A DNA stretch of 64,000 nt from Hysterangium stoloniferum (GCA_015178975.1 WHVD01000217.1:50679-114678), one strand, 5' to 3'. Numbered from the stretch's first letter, positions 22,375-34,250 are shown. Made by a program: numbers and translations. Notes: generated by a model from the letters alone, not told the origin.

Positions 22375-23739
22375 ACTAATTTTTCTGGTCGCTCGTTACA
22401 CTGCATATGCCCGATAACAAGTAAAATAGGGCAGAGAGTTTATGACATAATTGATGTTTTTCTGACACGTTTATTTATAACTGGAAGGGTCACGGGGTTC
22501 AGGAATGACTTGATATACTTTTGCTTACTTCAGAAATCATTTTCTGTAAAATTGACCTTTAGGAATTCTACTGAAGAATCACATGCTTATGGCCTGAGTA
22601 TTTTACTGTCTGTCTTTAGCTTCAGGTCGGACGAAGCCATTCTGATGAGGATTATAAAAACTAATTTTTCAAAAACATTGGTGAAAGGAATTTGTTTAGA
22701 CTAAAAGGGCAGCAGAGAAGGCAAGCAACACACGTGGGACTCGACGAACACACTGTCAACAAAGTGATGCGTCCAGTCACGTAATAGCCTTCATGATGTT
22801 CGTAACTCTATGGCGAATTTCGCGTGCGCGTGTGAACAAATTTGGATTATAGGTCCGCATTTGGAGGGAGCGCACGATACGCCGCGGCAATGAAGTTCAC
22901 CCAACTCCATGGGGTGGGGATAGGGATATAACGACATCAAAATACTAACCCACCATTGTCGTCCAGTATTTTCCCCACATTTAGTGCATCTACGTTATTT
23001 ACAATTTTTTTAACATTTATTAAAAGGACCCCGCTGGTGAATTTCAACGTAGGAAAAAGTCTTCATATCACAAGTCGGCCTTTTGGTTGGGCCTCCGGGA
23101 TCAAACGGAGGCACACCTTGCTTGTTTATTTGTCAAGCCGCACTTCGGGGCAGTATAGACACCCGAATAGGCGTGCCATCGCGTTCATAACTACACGATG
23201 CGGAAGAAATAAGTGGGAAATAAGTGGGGTCCTGCTTTATTTCGTTCTTATTTCACTTAATGGGCGATAAGCATGACAAGGAGACATTAAGTCGGTTTAA
23301 GTGAAATTCGGTTTGCCTGAAGCATTCTGGCACTGCTTTTAATTTTGTAATGCATGCCACCTTGTTGTCTTGTCCCGGGGTCCTGCATACTTATTTTGGA
23401 AATCTAATATCTTGTGTCTGCCTAACACGCAGTACTGGGGAATATTACACTTAGATACCTATCTCCACTCCCACGTATCTAATGTATACCCACGCATTTG
23501 TTTTGGAAGAGAGTCCTAACTCCTTGGCGATACGAGCTCTGTAAGGCGCCATCAACTGCTCTGATCGAGAGCCGTACACCAGCCCCTTACGCTGTATTTT
23601 TCTCACCGCTCTCCAGCTGTTGTCATTAGGTAATAAAATTGTGCCATTAAAAATTTTATAGATACATACCACACTGCATATTCTACTGAATAGCTTTGCA
23701 AATGCAATAAACAATATTTCCACAGAGAAAACATCCTTG

Positions 23740-23825
23740 AGTTTTGATCCGACTAAAGCCAACAAGGTTTCAAGATCGTACGGTAGTTCGACTCGCGGGT
23801 ACATTATTTACTTTTTCTCTTTTTA
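23740..23825 (+). repeat. SINE-like sequence, duplicate of 4930-5022
   Basis: Contains AGTTCGACTCGCGGGTACATT followed by a T-rich stretch, as in the copy at 4930-5022. It is part of the segmental duplication. The A-box-like half is degraded here. Confidence 0.3.
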
Positions 23826-24211
23826 CCCGGAGAAAGCGGGGAGGCGCCTGCAGCGCCTGACCCCTGTTGTGGGCGCTCTAACTCGTGAAGAGCTTATATC
23901 TCAACCCCGGGGTTACGGTACTACCGACTAGGCTACTGTACTTGTGGTATCACTGTTACATCTTCGGCCGGTTGTTGGCGTGATAGGCCTGGGTGTACAG
24001 GGAAAAATTCACCGAATCTGATGTTCCTTTCAACTATATTTTTCACCTGTCGTTCCTTCAAAAAGAACTTTCTCATCTTAGATGTGATCCAACCAGTCCG
24101 TTAAATCCAATTAAATAATTCCTCTCTTGTGACGTTGTGTTGCAATTGTGGTAATTTGGCACGAAATGGTAGCGCGATGGCGTGTATGGAGCACGACCGT
24201 AATAGATGTAG

Positions 24212-24530
24212 TTAACGTGATGTCCAATGGTTGTTTAGCTCATGAACAGAAACATTTTTGACCATTAAGAAGTCTCTCACATCCCGACGTCCGATACATC
24301 GTGCCACGTCCATTGTCGCCTTTAAATAGCGCAACGCACGCTGCGCAGCCTCCCAATAGCAATTTTTTGGGTTTATGATATAGCGTCCGAGTGGCTGGAT
24401 TATATGAGATTCCCACACCCTACTCAACGTGCGGATAACCCCCGTAGAAACTTTGCCTGGGTAGGCGCTGCGTGCGCATCGTACGATTTGGTATATACTC
24501 AATATTTTTCAGTACCGTGTGTTTCCAAGA
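24212..24530 (-). pseudogene. Ty1/copia RT-RNase H C-terminal fragment
   Basis: Minus strand frame of 96 residues with GRYIINPKNCYWEAAQRALR then YLKAT, typical of the end of copia reverse transcriptase where RNase H begins. The preceding residues (ARSAYP..GVIRTLSRVW) fit the region after the YAVG block in degraded form. Nothing else of this element is found nearby. Its degraded twin is at 7170-7470. Confidence 0.75.
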
Positions 24531-24853
24531 TATAAATTTCCAAAGATAAATATGCAGGACCCGCGGTATGATCTCGGTAAGGGTCAAGCGCCTCAGCTCG
24601 ATGGGCCTCGGCCGAAGATATATTAGCCTGTTGGAGACTTACTACAAAAAACAACGCGTAGGAAAGTTACATAGTGCAGTGTAGCTGTCGAGATAGTTGT
24701 GATCCACTCAATGCGAGATCGCCTCGCTAGGGATTTAAGATTACTCGTGATGGCGCGATGAGACGCATGCTCGGTTGTCTATACTGCTCCGAGTGCAACT
24801 GTATATATACGTAGTAATTTATGTTGTTTGTCGAGTCGTTTCACTTGCTTGGA

Positions 24854-26673
24854 CCACCGTGAGTCAAATTCCCATGGGTTGGGTGGACTCCTGTGTCGCC
24901 TTCAGTCCTTCGGTTCTCAAGTCAAGGTACACACATGTGGATATGTATTTCAAACTATGGGAATTGTGTGGCATATAGATACACTACAAAAGACAAACAG
25001 ACTGACGTTGTTACGGTTTTTGATCAATTTTACTCTATAACCGGCCAAGCCTAAGGTGAAAAATGAGAGTTTAGAGCGCCGACGGACCGTGCGTCCCGGT
25101 GAAAACCATGCGGTGCTGGTAAATCAGGATGACCCAGTCGTTGGTGCCCCCGAACATGATAAGAACTAGTTGAGGACTTCGGTCAGCATATTGGTAATCA
25201 ATATTTGGATTGAAAGGCAGAAATGAAATGGGAGGATATACCGATTGACGGCTCAACATGGAAAAATCGATGTCGGACAATGTATTCAATCTGTCGGCAG
25301 CCTTTGACACCGAAACCATATTGGGAAGATGGAGATAAGCAAGCACTCGGGTATAGTAGATGGTGTCAAGGGAACAAGTACTCTGGTCTTACTCAATTTT
25401 TAGGTGGAATCATTCATAAGTCTCGACTCCCTCCACCCTGGCCGAGATCAGTAGCAACCCCATATCCCACCGCTGTCACCACACGTCTAAATGGTATTTA
25501 TAGGCACTCTGGAACTTTCATCGTCTGACACTAGGCTTCATCCAACCCGATGGCGGCAATACGCAATTACAAAAAAAAAAAACCAAAAACGATTTTAGAG
25601 CTCGGATAACTTATTACCTTTTTTGGAAAGGCTCCGGCCGGACAACAGATAACGAATGGATGTTAGTAATATTCCTACGCGTCGAACAATAAAATTGTGT
25701 TGGTGACGATTTTTGATACATAATACAACACGTGTATATTTGTAAATTTATAACAATTTTTTTGATGAAGCAATGTTCTAGAAAAGTAATCTGAACAAGT
25801 AAATTTCCAACCGACGGAAGACAACATATTATAAAACGCGATTTCTGTGGGCCTAATGGTTAAATTGATTCATACTCATGCGGGTTTGTGAGTTCAACTC
25901 AGGGACATGATATTTAATTTAATTTTCTTTGAAGTCAGCCTCATATGATAGGTTGTTTATGTTCCTCTTATTTGGTTTGGCTATAGGCATTTATTCAATT
26001 TTTAGATATCATGGCTTTAATTTCTGTATTATTGAACACTGCCGTCATTTTCTTATTGAAGAGGTTTCAAATCAAATCTCTACTTGATTTGGCTTGTTTT
26101 GTGTAATCACTGTCTCTTAATATCTTGTATCCATTTTTTGGTCTTAGTTCTGATTTTGCATTGACAGCGGGTGGCACAGCAAATTCGATTTTCTTTTTTT
26201 TTTCAAGTCGGCACTTTTTAATTAAAATAAGTAATTAATTACGTGGACCCTTTTCGTAAAGAAAACTAAATTCAATTGCGTTCCAATGACCTATTTTGAT
26301 GTCATTTACAACGATTTATAACTTAATAAATAAATATTTAAATGATTTATGTATCCCGAAGAAGGAGAAGGCATATGGTGTCCGCAGGGCCAAAAAGGGC
26401 AAGCCGTTATCCGAGCTTGAAATCCCCAAAAAATAGGCATGTCTCCTCACTATTTTCTGTGAGAAACATATTATATCCTGTGAGATTCTTACCCACTCCC
26501 GGTCAGGCAAAGAAGCAGCGCCTGGGAGTCAACGCGAGTGAGAAATTCACAATCACCGAGGATTTCCGACTCACAGTAATGCTCCAGGTACTTGAACGAT
26601 CGTGCGCACTAGTGATCGGACAATATTTAAAGTATGGGTCACGCTTTCTACTCAAATCTGCCTTTTGTAGCTC
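24854..26673. other. No recognised gene upstream of the P450
   Basis: Several frames of 60-110 residues (for example 25071-25346 minus, 25223-25528 plus, 26342-26677 plus) show no motif I recognise and overlap each other. An A run occurs at about 25569. The stretch 25930-26330 is AT-rich. The last few hundred bases should contain the P450 promoter, but no clear TATA box stands out. Confidence 0.4.
25846..25935 (+). repeat. SINE-like sequence with A- and B-box-like motifs
   Basis: GGCCTAATGGTTAA (A-box-like), GAGTTCAACTC (B-box-like), then ACATGATATTTAATTTAATT. It aligns along its length with 4930-5022. The anticodon and T arms do not fold into a proper cloverleaf. Confidence 0.35.
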
Positions 26674-26927
26674 ATGAATTCACTGTATCTCTTCTCTCTA
26701 TCCGGCCTCATCGCTGCTCTATTGCTGCTCTACCTGTGTCGGGCCCGATCTTCCGTTGCAGGCGTGAGACAGCTTCTAGGCCCACGATCTCCTTCTTGGC
26801 TCGTTGGTAATTGACTTCTATGCTGCAAAGCTACCTTCTCTCTTAAGCATAATTGTCTGCAGGAAACATTCCCTCATTGTCTTGTGTTGAAAACGTTGGC
26901 GATGACGATTTCAACTGGGTAAAGACC

Positions 26928-27183
26928 TGTTGAAATAAAATATAGAAGCTCCGAATGAACTATAAGAGAAATATATAAATTCCGTTTGTGCGTATATCTT
27001 GTAGTAAGATTAGGCAAACGAATGAGTAGATACATGAACACTAGGCTACTTATATACGTCTGCTAAACAATAGAATCTCAAATGGGGCAACAAAAAGGGA
27101 TTGAACAATGGGAGTAAAGAAACAAAGAACAAAGAACAAAAGGAATATGTGTTACGAACTTATGTAACGCTCGTATTCCAACA
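26928..27183 (-). repeat. LTR of the miniature element, left
   Basis: 256 bp. On comparison by eye it differs from the right LTR at two positions only (GAGAAAT/GAGCAAT and TATACG/TATATG). In element orientation it contains ACGTATATAAG, a likely TATA box. Confidence 0.88.
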
Positions 27184-27499
27184 CACCCCCGCGAGCTCAC
27201 ATAAGCGAGTAAAGAAGGGAAAGGTGTGTACACCCCCGCAACCTGCACATAGGCTAGAATGACTCATCTTCATCACTTGAGATTGGGGTGGCCGATCCGG
27301 CGAAATTTCCTTCCTTTTCTATCACGGCGTTGACTCCGGGCGTAGCATTCAAATCGCGAGTGGGACACTGGTTTCGAATGTGACCAAGACGGTGAGTTTC
27401 CATTTGGAGCTTCCAATGATCGTAATTTTGACACGTTTAGTGTGAGTCCGCAGACTAGACGATGATTTCCGGTGTACTATACGAGTAGGGACCGTGACA

Positions 27500-27634
27500 A
27501 GAGTATTCCAGTGTGCCGCAGCAGCGACTGTGAGTCCGCAGACTAGAGTATTCCAGTGTGCCGCAGCAGCGACTGTGAGTCCGCAGACTAGAGTATTCCA
27601 GTGTGCCGCAGCAGTGACTGTGAGCTTGCAAGCT
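27500..27634 (+). repeat. 45-bp tandem repeat inside the miniature element
   Basis: Three units begin AGAGTATTCCAGTGTGCCGC and end GAGTCCGCAGACT, at 27500, 27545 and 27590, the last one diverging at its end. More degenerate units flank them (about 27438-27499 and 27635-27670). In the minus frame each unit encodes fifteen residues around AAAAHWNTLVCGLTV. Confidence 0.85.
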
Positions 27635-27716
27635 AACAAAATTCCGGTGTGCAACGTGCAGAGGCCGTGGAAAAGAGTGTAGTTGTGGTGAACGGGAACC
27701 AACCGTTATTCGTTTG

Positions 27717-27972
27717 TGTTGAAATAAAATATAGAAGCTCCGAATGAACTATAAGAGCAATATATAAATTCCGTTTGTGCGTATATCTTGTAGTAAGATT
27801 AGGCAAACGAATGAGTAGATACATGAACACTAGGCTACTTATATATGTCTGCTAAACAATAGAATCTCAAATGGGGCAACAAAAAGGGATTGAACAATGG
27901 GAGTAAAGAAACAAAGAACAAAGAACAAAAGGAATATGTGTTACGAACTTATGTAACGCTCGTATTCCAACA
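27717..27972 (-). repeat. LTR of the miniature element, right
   Basis: 256 bp, the second LTR, with the target duplicate AGACC directly after it. Near identity to the left LTR indicates a recent insertion. Confidence 0.88.
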
Positions 27973-30199
27973 AGACCTATGGGCCATCTATGTGTATTAA
28001 AGGACCATTCGGTGTATGTTTACAAACTCCTATAAGGCACTTACCATATCCACTAATTCAAAAGTGCAATGCAGCGCGATGTCCTGTACACTGCAGACCC
28101 CAGAGTAACTAGTCCAGTCGCATCGCCATCCGCCATCCGCCCAGCCTGACGTATTTTCTCTTTGGCAGGCTATGCAATACATCCTGAACACTTCAGGCTA
28201 TAGGTTTCCCAAGTCCCCAGACCTTCGCTTCCTTATACAGCTTGTAACAGGTAGAGGCATCATATGGGCAGAAGGTCTGTTAGATAAATTATTCCGCACT
28301 TACCATTGCCAACAGCAATTGGCAGGCTCGCAGCATGCCCAGCAGCGTAAAATAATGGCGCCAGCCTTCTCGCAAAGCTCAATCAAAGCCTTTCTACCAA
28401 TGTTTCACGAGACAGCGCAACGTGTGCGTCTTTCTATTGTGCTGTTTATCTTTCTTTAACTGATCGATGGGAGAAGGCTGTCGAGAAGTGGCAAGACCTT
28501 GTCCTACAAGATATGAAAACATCTTCAGTAATCGATGTACATGGATGGCTAGGGCGACTTGCATTGGATATTATAGGAAAAGGTGACTGTTAGTAACGGT
28601 GTCAGCTCCAGCCCGCCCTAATGTGGTGGTATTTAGCTATGGACTATGAATTCAACTCACTTGACAATGACTCGGATAATGAGGTGGTCAAAGTATATAG
28701 AAGCCTATTGTAGGGAAATATTGGATTTAGGTCTTTTTCTCAAAGCTCACCGCCTTCCTCGTTGTAGCGCCGACCTTCATCACAAACCCACCAATTATCA
28801 ACTTGCCTTCCAAGATTTATGTGGTTATCTCCCAATGTGGATGACTACCGTCCTCCAATCTGCACCCGGAAAGAATTCCAAGAGACTCCGGGACTACTTC
28901 AAAACAATTAATCGCGTCGCTCAGATCATAATTGACCGTCAGTTAAAGTCACTGGCTGATGGTAATGAAGGAGGAAAGGATTTAATGGGTCTCTTAGGTC
29001 TGTGTCATTAACGTATCCCGATTTCTGGATGAGTAACTCACTGGTTACCCCAGTGAAAAGTAATTATGGTCAACGTAAGGAAATGAAATTAGGCAACACG
29101 GAACTTCTTGCGCAACTGTCGTAAGGACATACCTAATAGGTGATGAACACTGCTAATTTAGTTCAAGATCGTTCCTCCTCGCTGGCCACGAGACAGTCGG
29201 TACCATAATAGCCTGGACTCTTTGGGAACTTTCCAGAAATCCCGCTTTGCAGGCCCAACTTCGCGAGGAAATAATAACCACGCATAACCGGGCCATTCAA
29301 AAAGGTCAAGACGGGTTAGCCAGTGTCGACTTTGATTCAATGCCGTATTTGCTTGCGGTGATCAAGGTTAGTCATCCTTCAAGCTCTACGGTCATTAAAT
29401 ATCAAACCATTTATAATATAGGAAACTTTGCGATTCCATCCGCCTTTGCCACACTCAACGAGGATTGCAGGTGATAATGAGACTATTCCGTTTTCCATGC
29501 CGATGAGAACCAAGGATGGTGGTCTCGTTTCTGAGATATCAGTTCGTAAAGGCCAGAGAATTATCCTCGGCCTTGCAGCTTACAATAGGTGTGTTGGGCA
29601 GCTAGCGACATTGTTTTCAGGACTAAATTCAAATGTCTAGGCTTGACACTGTTTGGGGCTCTGATGCACATGAATGGAAAGCTGAACGGTTCTTGGATGG
29701 CAGATCCATAAATGAGAAGACTGGATTAGGTATGATTGCAAATGTGTAAGTTGTGGTCCCATTGTGTATCTCATAAATCCAAATAACTGGCATTAATTCA
29801 CAATGATTGTAGTTCGACGTTCAGCAGTGGGGAAAGAAACTGTATTGGGTACGCAAATTTATATTTTTATATACTAAAGAATCACTGTGATAAATCACTT
29901 CCCTAGCTGGAGATTTGCGTGAGTTTTCATGATAGCGCCTCATAGTGACAGGAGTATAAGATATACCACAGGATGCTCGAGTCTCAAGTCATCTTGTCCC
30001 AACTCATAGAACACTTCAACTTTTCCCCACCGCCAGGTAATATTGAAATGATACGGGCGCCGACTCTTACTATGAATCCAATGTGAGTGCTTCTTCATAA
30101 GATAATACAGCATTCCAACGGTGCCTACTGATACATAGGGTGAAAGAGGCCGAAGGCCCTCGCCTTGGATTGCCTCTGACGGTCACACCCTTAAAGTGA

Positions 30200-30995
30200 C
30201 GCAATCAAGCCACTACGGTCACCAGTACGGGAACACTGCAATATGAATTAATCACAACCTGTATATTAGCTGCTATATAACACGTCTCTTCGTCAGCTGA
30301 AAATAAAACACCTTTTATTCATTCAAGTGTGTAACATAATGAGCAATGTGACCAATTGCCAGTCAACTATCAGTGGCGAGGCCACTTTATACATCAGGAA
30401 AATGTTTTCGGTACTTAATCTCCCTTATTGAACTTAATGATATTTAAGGTAAGTAAGGTGAATAAGCCAGCATTTCCCACTTGAAATGCCCTTGACAATT
30501 TTTTACTGCAAGTACAATTCATGTAATTTAAGGCAACATACTGATTTCAAGGGCTGATCCATGCTCCAAGCCGGAGTAAGAAGAAAATGGCAAATAATGT
30601 ATATTTGATATGTAAGAGCGCTCAAGTACAGGTCTAAGGGTAGAAGTTCAGGACTCATCAGCATGCATAAGGTATGTAAGTATATACATACAAAAGGGTA
30701 CGAAGGATGTTTACGCAGGTTTAGACCATTAAAACCAGGATTCCTGTCTATGACGATATGGGGACTGGGGATGAACTCAAATTTTTCTGAAATGAGAATT
30801 TTCATCTCTCATATGTTTGTTGTGGAATCTCCATTGGTATGACGCCGCCAGAGTCCCTTTTGTCGTCGAACAATTGGCCGTCAAGGAAACTAAACCAACA
30901 TATTAATGTGCGATGAAGCATGTTTACTATATCACGTGCCCCCCACTCTACAATTGACCACCACCACATACTCGCCCTATAACCTATATACCTAT
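30200..30995. other. P450 3' flank, no recognised gene
   Basis: Noncoding. AATAAAA at about 30301-30307 lies about 100 nt after the P450 stop and could be a polyadenylation signal. The rest shows only short overlapping frames without motifs. Confidence 0.4.
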
Positions 30996-31191
30996 CCACC
31001 TACCATTAGGGTACCTGCTCCCAACCGCTATGTGTCTACCTTATATGATGCGGTATACAAATGTATTAAAAGAAAAAAAACATATATCACGTGCCTCCAT
31101 CTTTTTTATTATTTATTAATACATTTATATACCGCATCGCATAACTAAGATACATAGCGGTTGGGAGAAAAGGTACCCTAATGGTAGGTGG
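30996..31191. repeat. Foldback with arms of about 75 bp
   Basis: Left arm 30996-31069 (CCACCTACCATTAGGGTACC ...) pairs with right arm 31116-31191 (... GGTACCCTAATGGTAGGTGG), with a few mismatches and a loop of about 46 nt. A run of G follows the right arm (31188-31202). CACGTGCC occurs both just before the left arm (30934) and in the loop (31089). It could be a MITE or a folded transcript; no target duplication is clear. Confidence 0.75.
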
Positions 31192-31282
31192 GGGGGGGGG
31201 GGCAGCAGGATATGTATATAACTGGTTGGTATGGGCAAGAGGGTCAAATGTAGGGAAGGGGAGGGCGGGGATGGTGGGCCGG

Positions 31283-31640
31283 TTATGCTTTCCGGAAAGC
31301 GTCGGAGGCGGCGATAAACTCAGCTAGGGCTTCAAGGCCCTTGTGGGTGCCGAGGATAATGGGGAGTAATATGTCTTGAGAGGCAGTGCGGAGTGGGGGG
31401 TGTTCCTCGTGAAGGGGGCACTCGGAAAGGATGTGGAGGCGGGTCTGGATGTCTTCTGTGCCGCAGGGGCAGGAGGTGGGGAGGTCAGGGAGGAAACGTT
31501 GGTAGTAGGCTCCGAAGAAGCCATGGCCCAAGATGGCCTGGATGACGTGTGTGTGGACGTGGCCAGGAAGAAATGCAGTGACGCAGACCCAATGCGGGTA
31601 CTGTGGGCTCCACGCCAAGCGCAATACCCACTAAAACTCC
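31283..31640 (-). pseudogene. LINE (non-LTR retrotransposon) 3' coding end
   Basis: The minus frame carries GHGFFGAYYQRF, then a CxC..H..C zinc-like motif (CPCGTEDIQTRLHILSECPL) and ends ALAEFIAASDAFRKA followed by a stop. This is the typical C-terminus after the RNase H region in fungal LINE polyproteins of the Tad/I type, as I recall the family. The polymerase part is missing; the fragment ends upstream near 31640. 5'-truncated copies are normal for LINEs. About 80 nt of 3' flank precede the G run of the foldback. Confidence 0.75.
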
Positions 31641-33769
31641 CTGGTGGCTTTGTGGGATTTTAACCCACTACCTGAACAAGCGGTCGGTATAACGCGAGAC
31701 CAGGATTGACGACATATGCCACTTAGCCGTCGCACCCCTCTCTTGTTTGATACGCACCTGACATGTCTGAGAAGATGTATTATAAGAAAAAGGAACGGAT
31801 GGTAAAGACAAAGGATGCTTACACTTCGTTCATGATCATTGACTGCTCCTGTATTTTGAATAATAAGCGAAAGGAATAAAGGATCGACTCAAACGATATT
31901 CACTTCATTTTTGTTCCTTGTTAGTTGGTTTCCCTGTAGTCGTGAACAAAAAGTGAAAGGAATGAACGGTCGACTCAAAGGATACTCACCTTTTTTTTGA
32001 TCCATTTGGTGAGCTGCGAAGAACTACGTGAGTGGGGAATATATTAACATGACGACTCCTCACCTCCAGCGGTAAAGTTCACATTATTGAGACTCCTAAA
32101 ATATTCAACAGGTTATGGACCCCGCCCACGAAGGCAGCGGAGTCTTAATGCGAGCACATCCCGGAGAGTCACCGGTTACCCTGGCTGGACAGTGTTTTGT
32201 CGGAATCGTCACCTGATGCCACTGCGCGAAGCTGCATAAGATCAGCAGTTTTTAAATTGCACGCTGTCAATTGTCCTCACCTCACGCGTCATTTGACGCA
32301 ATCCCTTGCACATAAGAATCTGCTCCGAATAACGCTGCGATGACCTGGCTGATAGAGGTGCCGAAGATATGTTCCAGAGTTGTCAAGCCTAAGGATGGCG
32401 GCCCGACAGGTGTATCGTGAGCTGGAGGGATAGGAAATCTCTGCCGGAGGAAATGCTGTGACTATTAGAGTCTTAGGGTAATGCATCGCAGAAGAGTTTC
32501 AGAGGTGGGGAGGAGGCCCTGGGCAGGCTGATGAGAGCGACACTCACCAAACATGACCCAATAACGTTCAGATAGCTCCCCGGTCGTTCGATTGGAATGA
32601 GATTGGTCGACCTATGGTCGAATAGTATGCTCAATTTTTGTTATAATTAAAGCTTCGCGTAAGTAATCTCCGCTTTAAACAATTTCTAATATCCTTCTCT
32701 ACCAAGTCCCACTTCGTCACCATCATCACAGTCAAACAATAGTAATAAACACCATTCAAATGGGTATAATATCATATACTCATCGTGTACTATCTGGGGG
32801 AAGCTCTAATGTAGAACAGCATACTCAGCATGCGATTGCTGAAGAGAAGAGACCTATGAGGTCACCGTCTGGGAGAGGACCAACTACGACCACGTCGCTA
32901 CTCCTATCCGGGGTTGGCCCTGTTCCATCATCCAGCACCCGTGCAGTTTAATGTCTGACTGCCACAACGCCTAATACCAACCGCATTACAACCCCTCCTC
33001 GAAGTCCTCGCCTCGTCCAAGTCGCCACTCCTCCGCCTCATCCAGCTGCGCTCCCACATCGTATGCATACCCTCTCTCCCCTCGTCAAACTCGTCAGCCA
33101 CACATTCCCGATCCTCATCCGCACCTCACGCCTCAGCCACCGTCTGCCTCAGCACTATCGATCTGATATTCCATGCCTGGGTTAACAGCTTTAGCTCTAA
33201 AGCATATGATGAATGAGTGCCCGTGAGGATTCTGTTTTGAACATACCATGACGATCCTCGTTGCTGATCATTGTATAATACAACCATCGAGTGCGTTTCC
33301 GTTGCTATTGGCATCCTCAAAATGGGACGATTTGCATGCACTAGTTGAGGGGTTGATTGACTGGAATTCACACGTATGTGATAGGATTATGTCGTTGATT
33401 ACCAGCACTACTATAGGTATGTTTGGAGGTGGGAACCACATTGGTCTTCGAAGATATACAGAATGTGATGTCAGTGCAACATGAAACAGCAGTGGGGATA
33501 CAGTCTGCTCTGCTTGCTATTCATGACTTCGTCGCTCCCAAAAATTTGTTCAAGCAAACACAGCAATGAGCCATCTCAGCAGCCATTGTATTTCTGTTGT
33601 ATAACGTTTGTCATTTTCTTCTCAGTTCAGCATTAAATTTCTTCTTATAGAATTATCCATATATAACATAGCTTGTGCACCTTACACATGAATTGGCAGC
33701 GAGGGGCATTGTTGTTAGCATTTTTGAAACTGGGATATTAGGTCCGAACTTGATTGTTTTGACCTGGTG
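31641..33769. other. No recognised gene
   Basis: Two imperfect direct repeats, about 31858-31915 and 31950-32010, share GAAAGGAAT.AA.GGTCGACTCAAA.GATA.TCAC. Around 32940-33130 the plus strand is C-rich with codon-like CTCGTC/CCTC steps but no motif I recognise. The frames at 33126-33371 (-) and 33248-33484 (+) overlap and are not assignable. Confidence 0.35.
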
Positions 33770-34250
33770 CGGTACATCATAATGGTTTCGAAATCTGGCT
33801 GACATTTGATCACAGCCGAATTTCGACCTGCCATTGTGCCCAACATTGTCATGCTTTTGAGAGACTCCAATGCAACTGTTCAATCAAATGGTGGATTACC
33901 ACTGGTCAAACTTTCGGAACAAGGTACAGTGCCACATAATGGGATGGGATCCAAGTGACATCTGATCACAGTTGAGTTTCGGCCTGCCCTTTCGACCACG
34001 GCTGAATTTGAACTGCAATTGTGGATATTATTCCTGAGATCACCACACTTTTTCATCACCGGGACAAATCCTTACCCAGCTTCAACCCTTAGAGTGCGTG
34101 AAGGAAAATTGGCTCTCTGAGTTGTACAGGTGGTCATTACTCTCCATGTGTTTGGGAAGTGTGCTGACTTGGGTTTCAATTGATCACAGCCAATTTCACC
34201 ATATTTGACGCATAGTAGGTCTTTGAAAAATGCACACACTACATTATGAA
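33770..34250 (+). pseudogene. Remnant of a HEAT-like repeat protein gene, several modules
   Basis: The plus strand holds repeated modules starting AEFRPAI. The best is AEFRPAIVPNIVMLLRDSNA followed by LPLVKLSEQ at about 33808-33915; degraded starts follow at 33970, 33997 and 34183. Each module is preceded by a TGATCACAG-type 3' splice context, so the gene had one exon per helical repeat. I recall HEAT/armadillo-like proteins of this kind from agaricomycetes. The frames are broken and no complete gene is recoverable. A related module is at 40905. Confidence 0.5.

Larger units (their letters stand above)
22382..24853 (+). repeat. Segmental duplication, copy 2 (lacks the terpene synthase)
   Basis: Collinear with 3677-7790 but shorter. 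After the block ending GGAGAAAGCGG (23843) it goes within about 45 bp to the block starting at 23886 (ATATCTCAACCCCGGG), whereas copy 1 has about 1.5 kb with a gene there. Open frames such as 23451-23804 (-) have no recognisable motif and are shared noncoding sequence. The region 22916-23610 is specific to this copy; I see no named gene in it. Confidence 0.75.
26928..27972 (-). mobile_element. Miniature two-LTR retroelement (TRIM-like), copia-derived
   Basis: 1045 bp with AGACC on both sides (26923-26927, 27973-27977) and two 256-bp LTRs starting TGTTG and ending CAACA. Read on the minus strand the LTR begins TGTTGGAATACGAG, a common copia-like start. The inside is only 533 bp. In it, minus frames keep a degraded end of a copia gag: HRLGHIRNQCPTR resembles a CCHC zinc knuckle and is followed by an acidic tail SSDEDESF and a stop near 27260. 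The segment GCGGGGGTG just before the LTR at 27183 (minus sense) would be a short polypurine tract. No protease, integrase or RT is present, so it must have moved in trans. Confidence 0.88.
26674..30199 (+). pseudogene. Cytochrome P450, complete but interrupted in exon 2 by a retroelement
   Basis: Heme-thiolate monooxygenase, expected in the ER membrane. Sixteen exons: 26674-26806, 26863-28013 (split by the insert 26928-27977), 28075-28104, 28169-28274, 28326-28423, 28474-28582, 28637-28709, 28768-28997, 29054-29120, 29162-29366, 29422-29588, 29641-29745, 29813-29848, 29907-29918, 29972-30082, 30139-30199. With the insert and one AGACC removed, the frame is open for 547 residues. Motifs: N-terminal membrane segment (LYLFSLSGLIAALLLLYL), I-helix AGHET at 323-327, ExxR at 385-388 (ETLR), PHSTR, and heme signature FSSGERNCIG at 478-487 with Cys485. 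The insert puts a TGA two codons after residue 66, so this allele should be null unless the element is spliced out. No other disabling change is seen. Substrate unknown. Confidence 0.9.

Noticed and set aside
24828..25528. Frames before the P450 as a clustered biosynthetic gene
   Set aside because: No motif, start or intron pattern supports any of them and they overlap on both strands.
27500..27634. CRISPR-like array
   Set aside because: Units are adjacent without spacers, and the setting is a fungal retroelement.
27349..27702. 117-residue minus frame with AAAAHWNTL repeats as a host repeat protein
   Set aside because: It lies within the miniature retroelement and reflects a 45-bp tandem repeat in its internal region.
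28424..28473. Loss of a 3' splice site in the P450
   Set aside because: I first read LTDRWE as coding and the acceptor as lost, but GTGCGT..GGGAG is a normal 50-nt intron that keeps the frame (AQR joined to KAVEKWQ).
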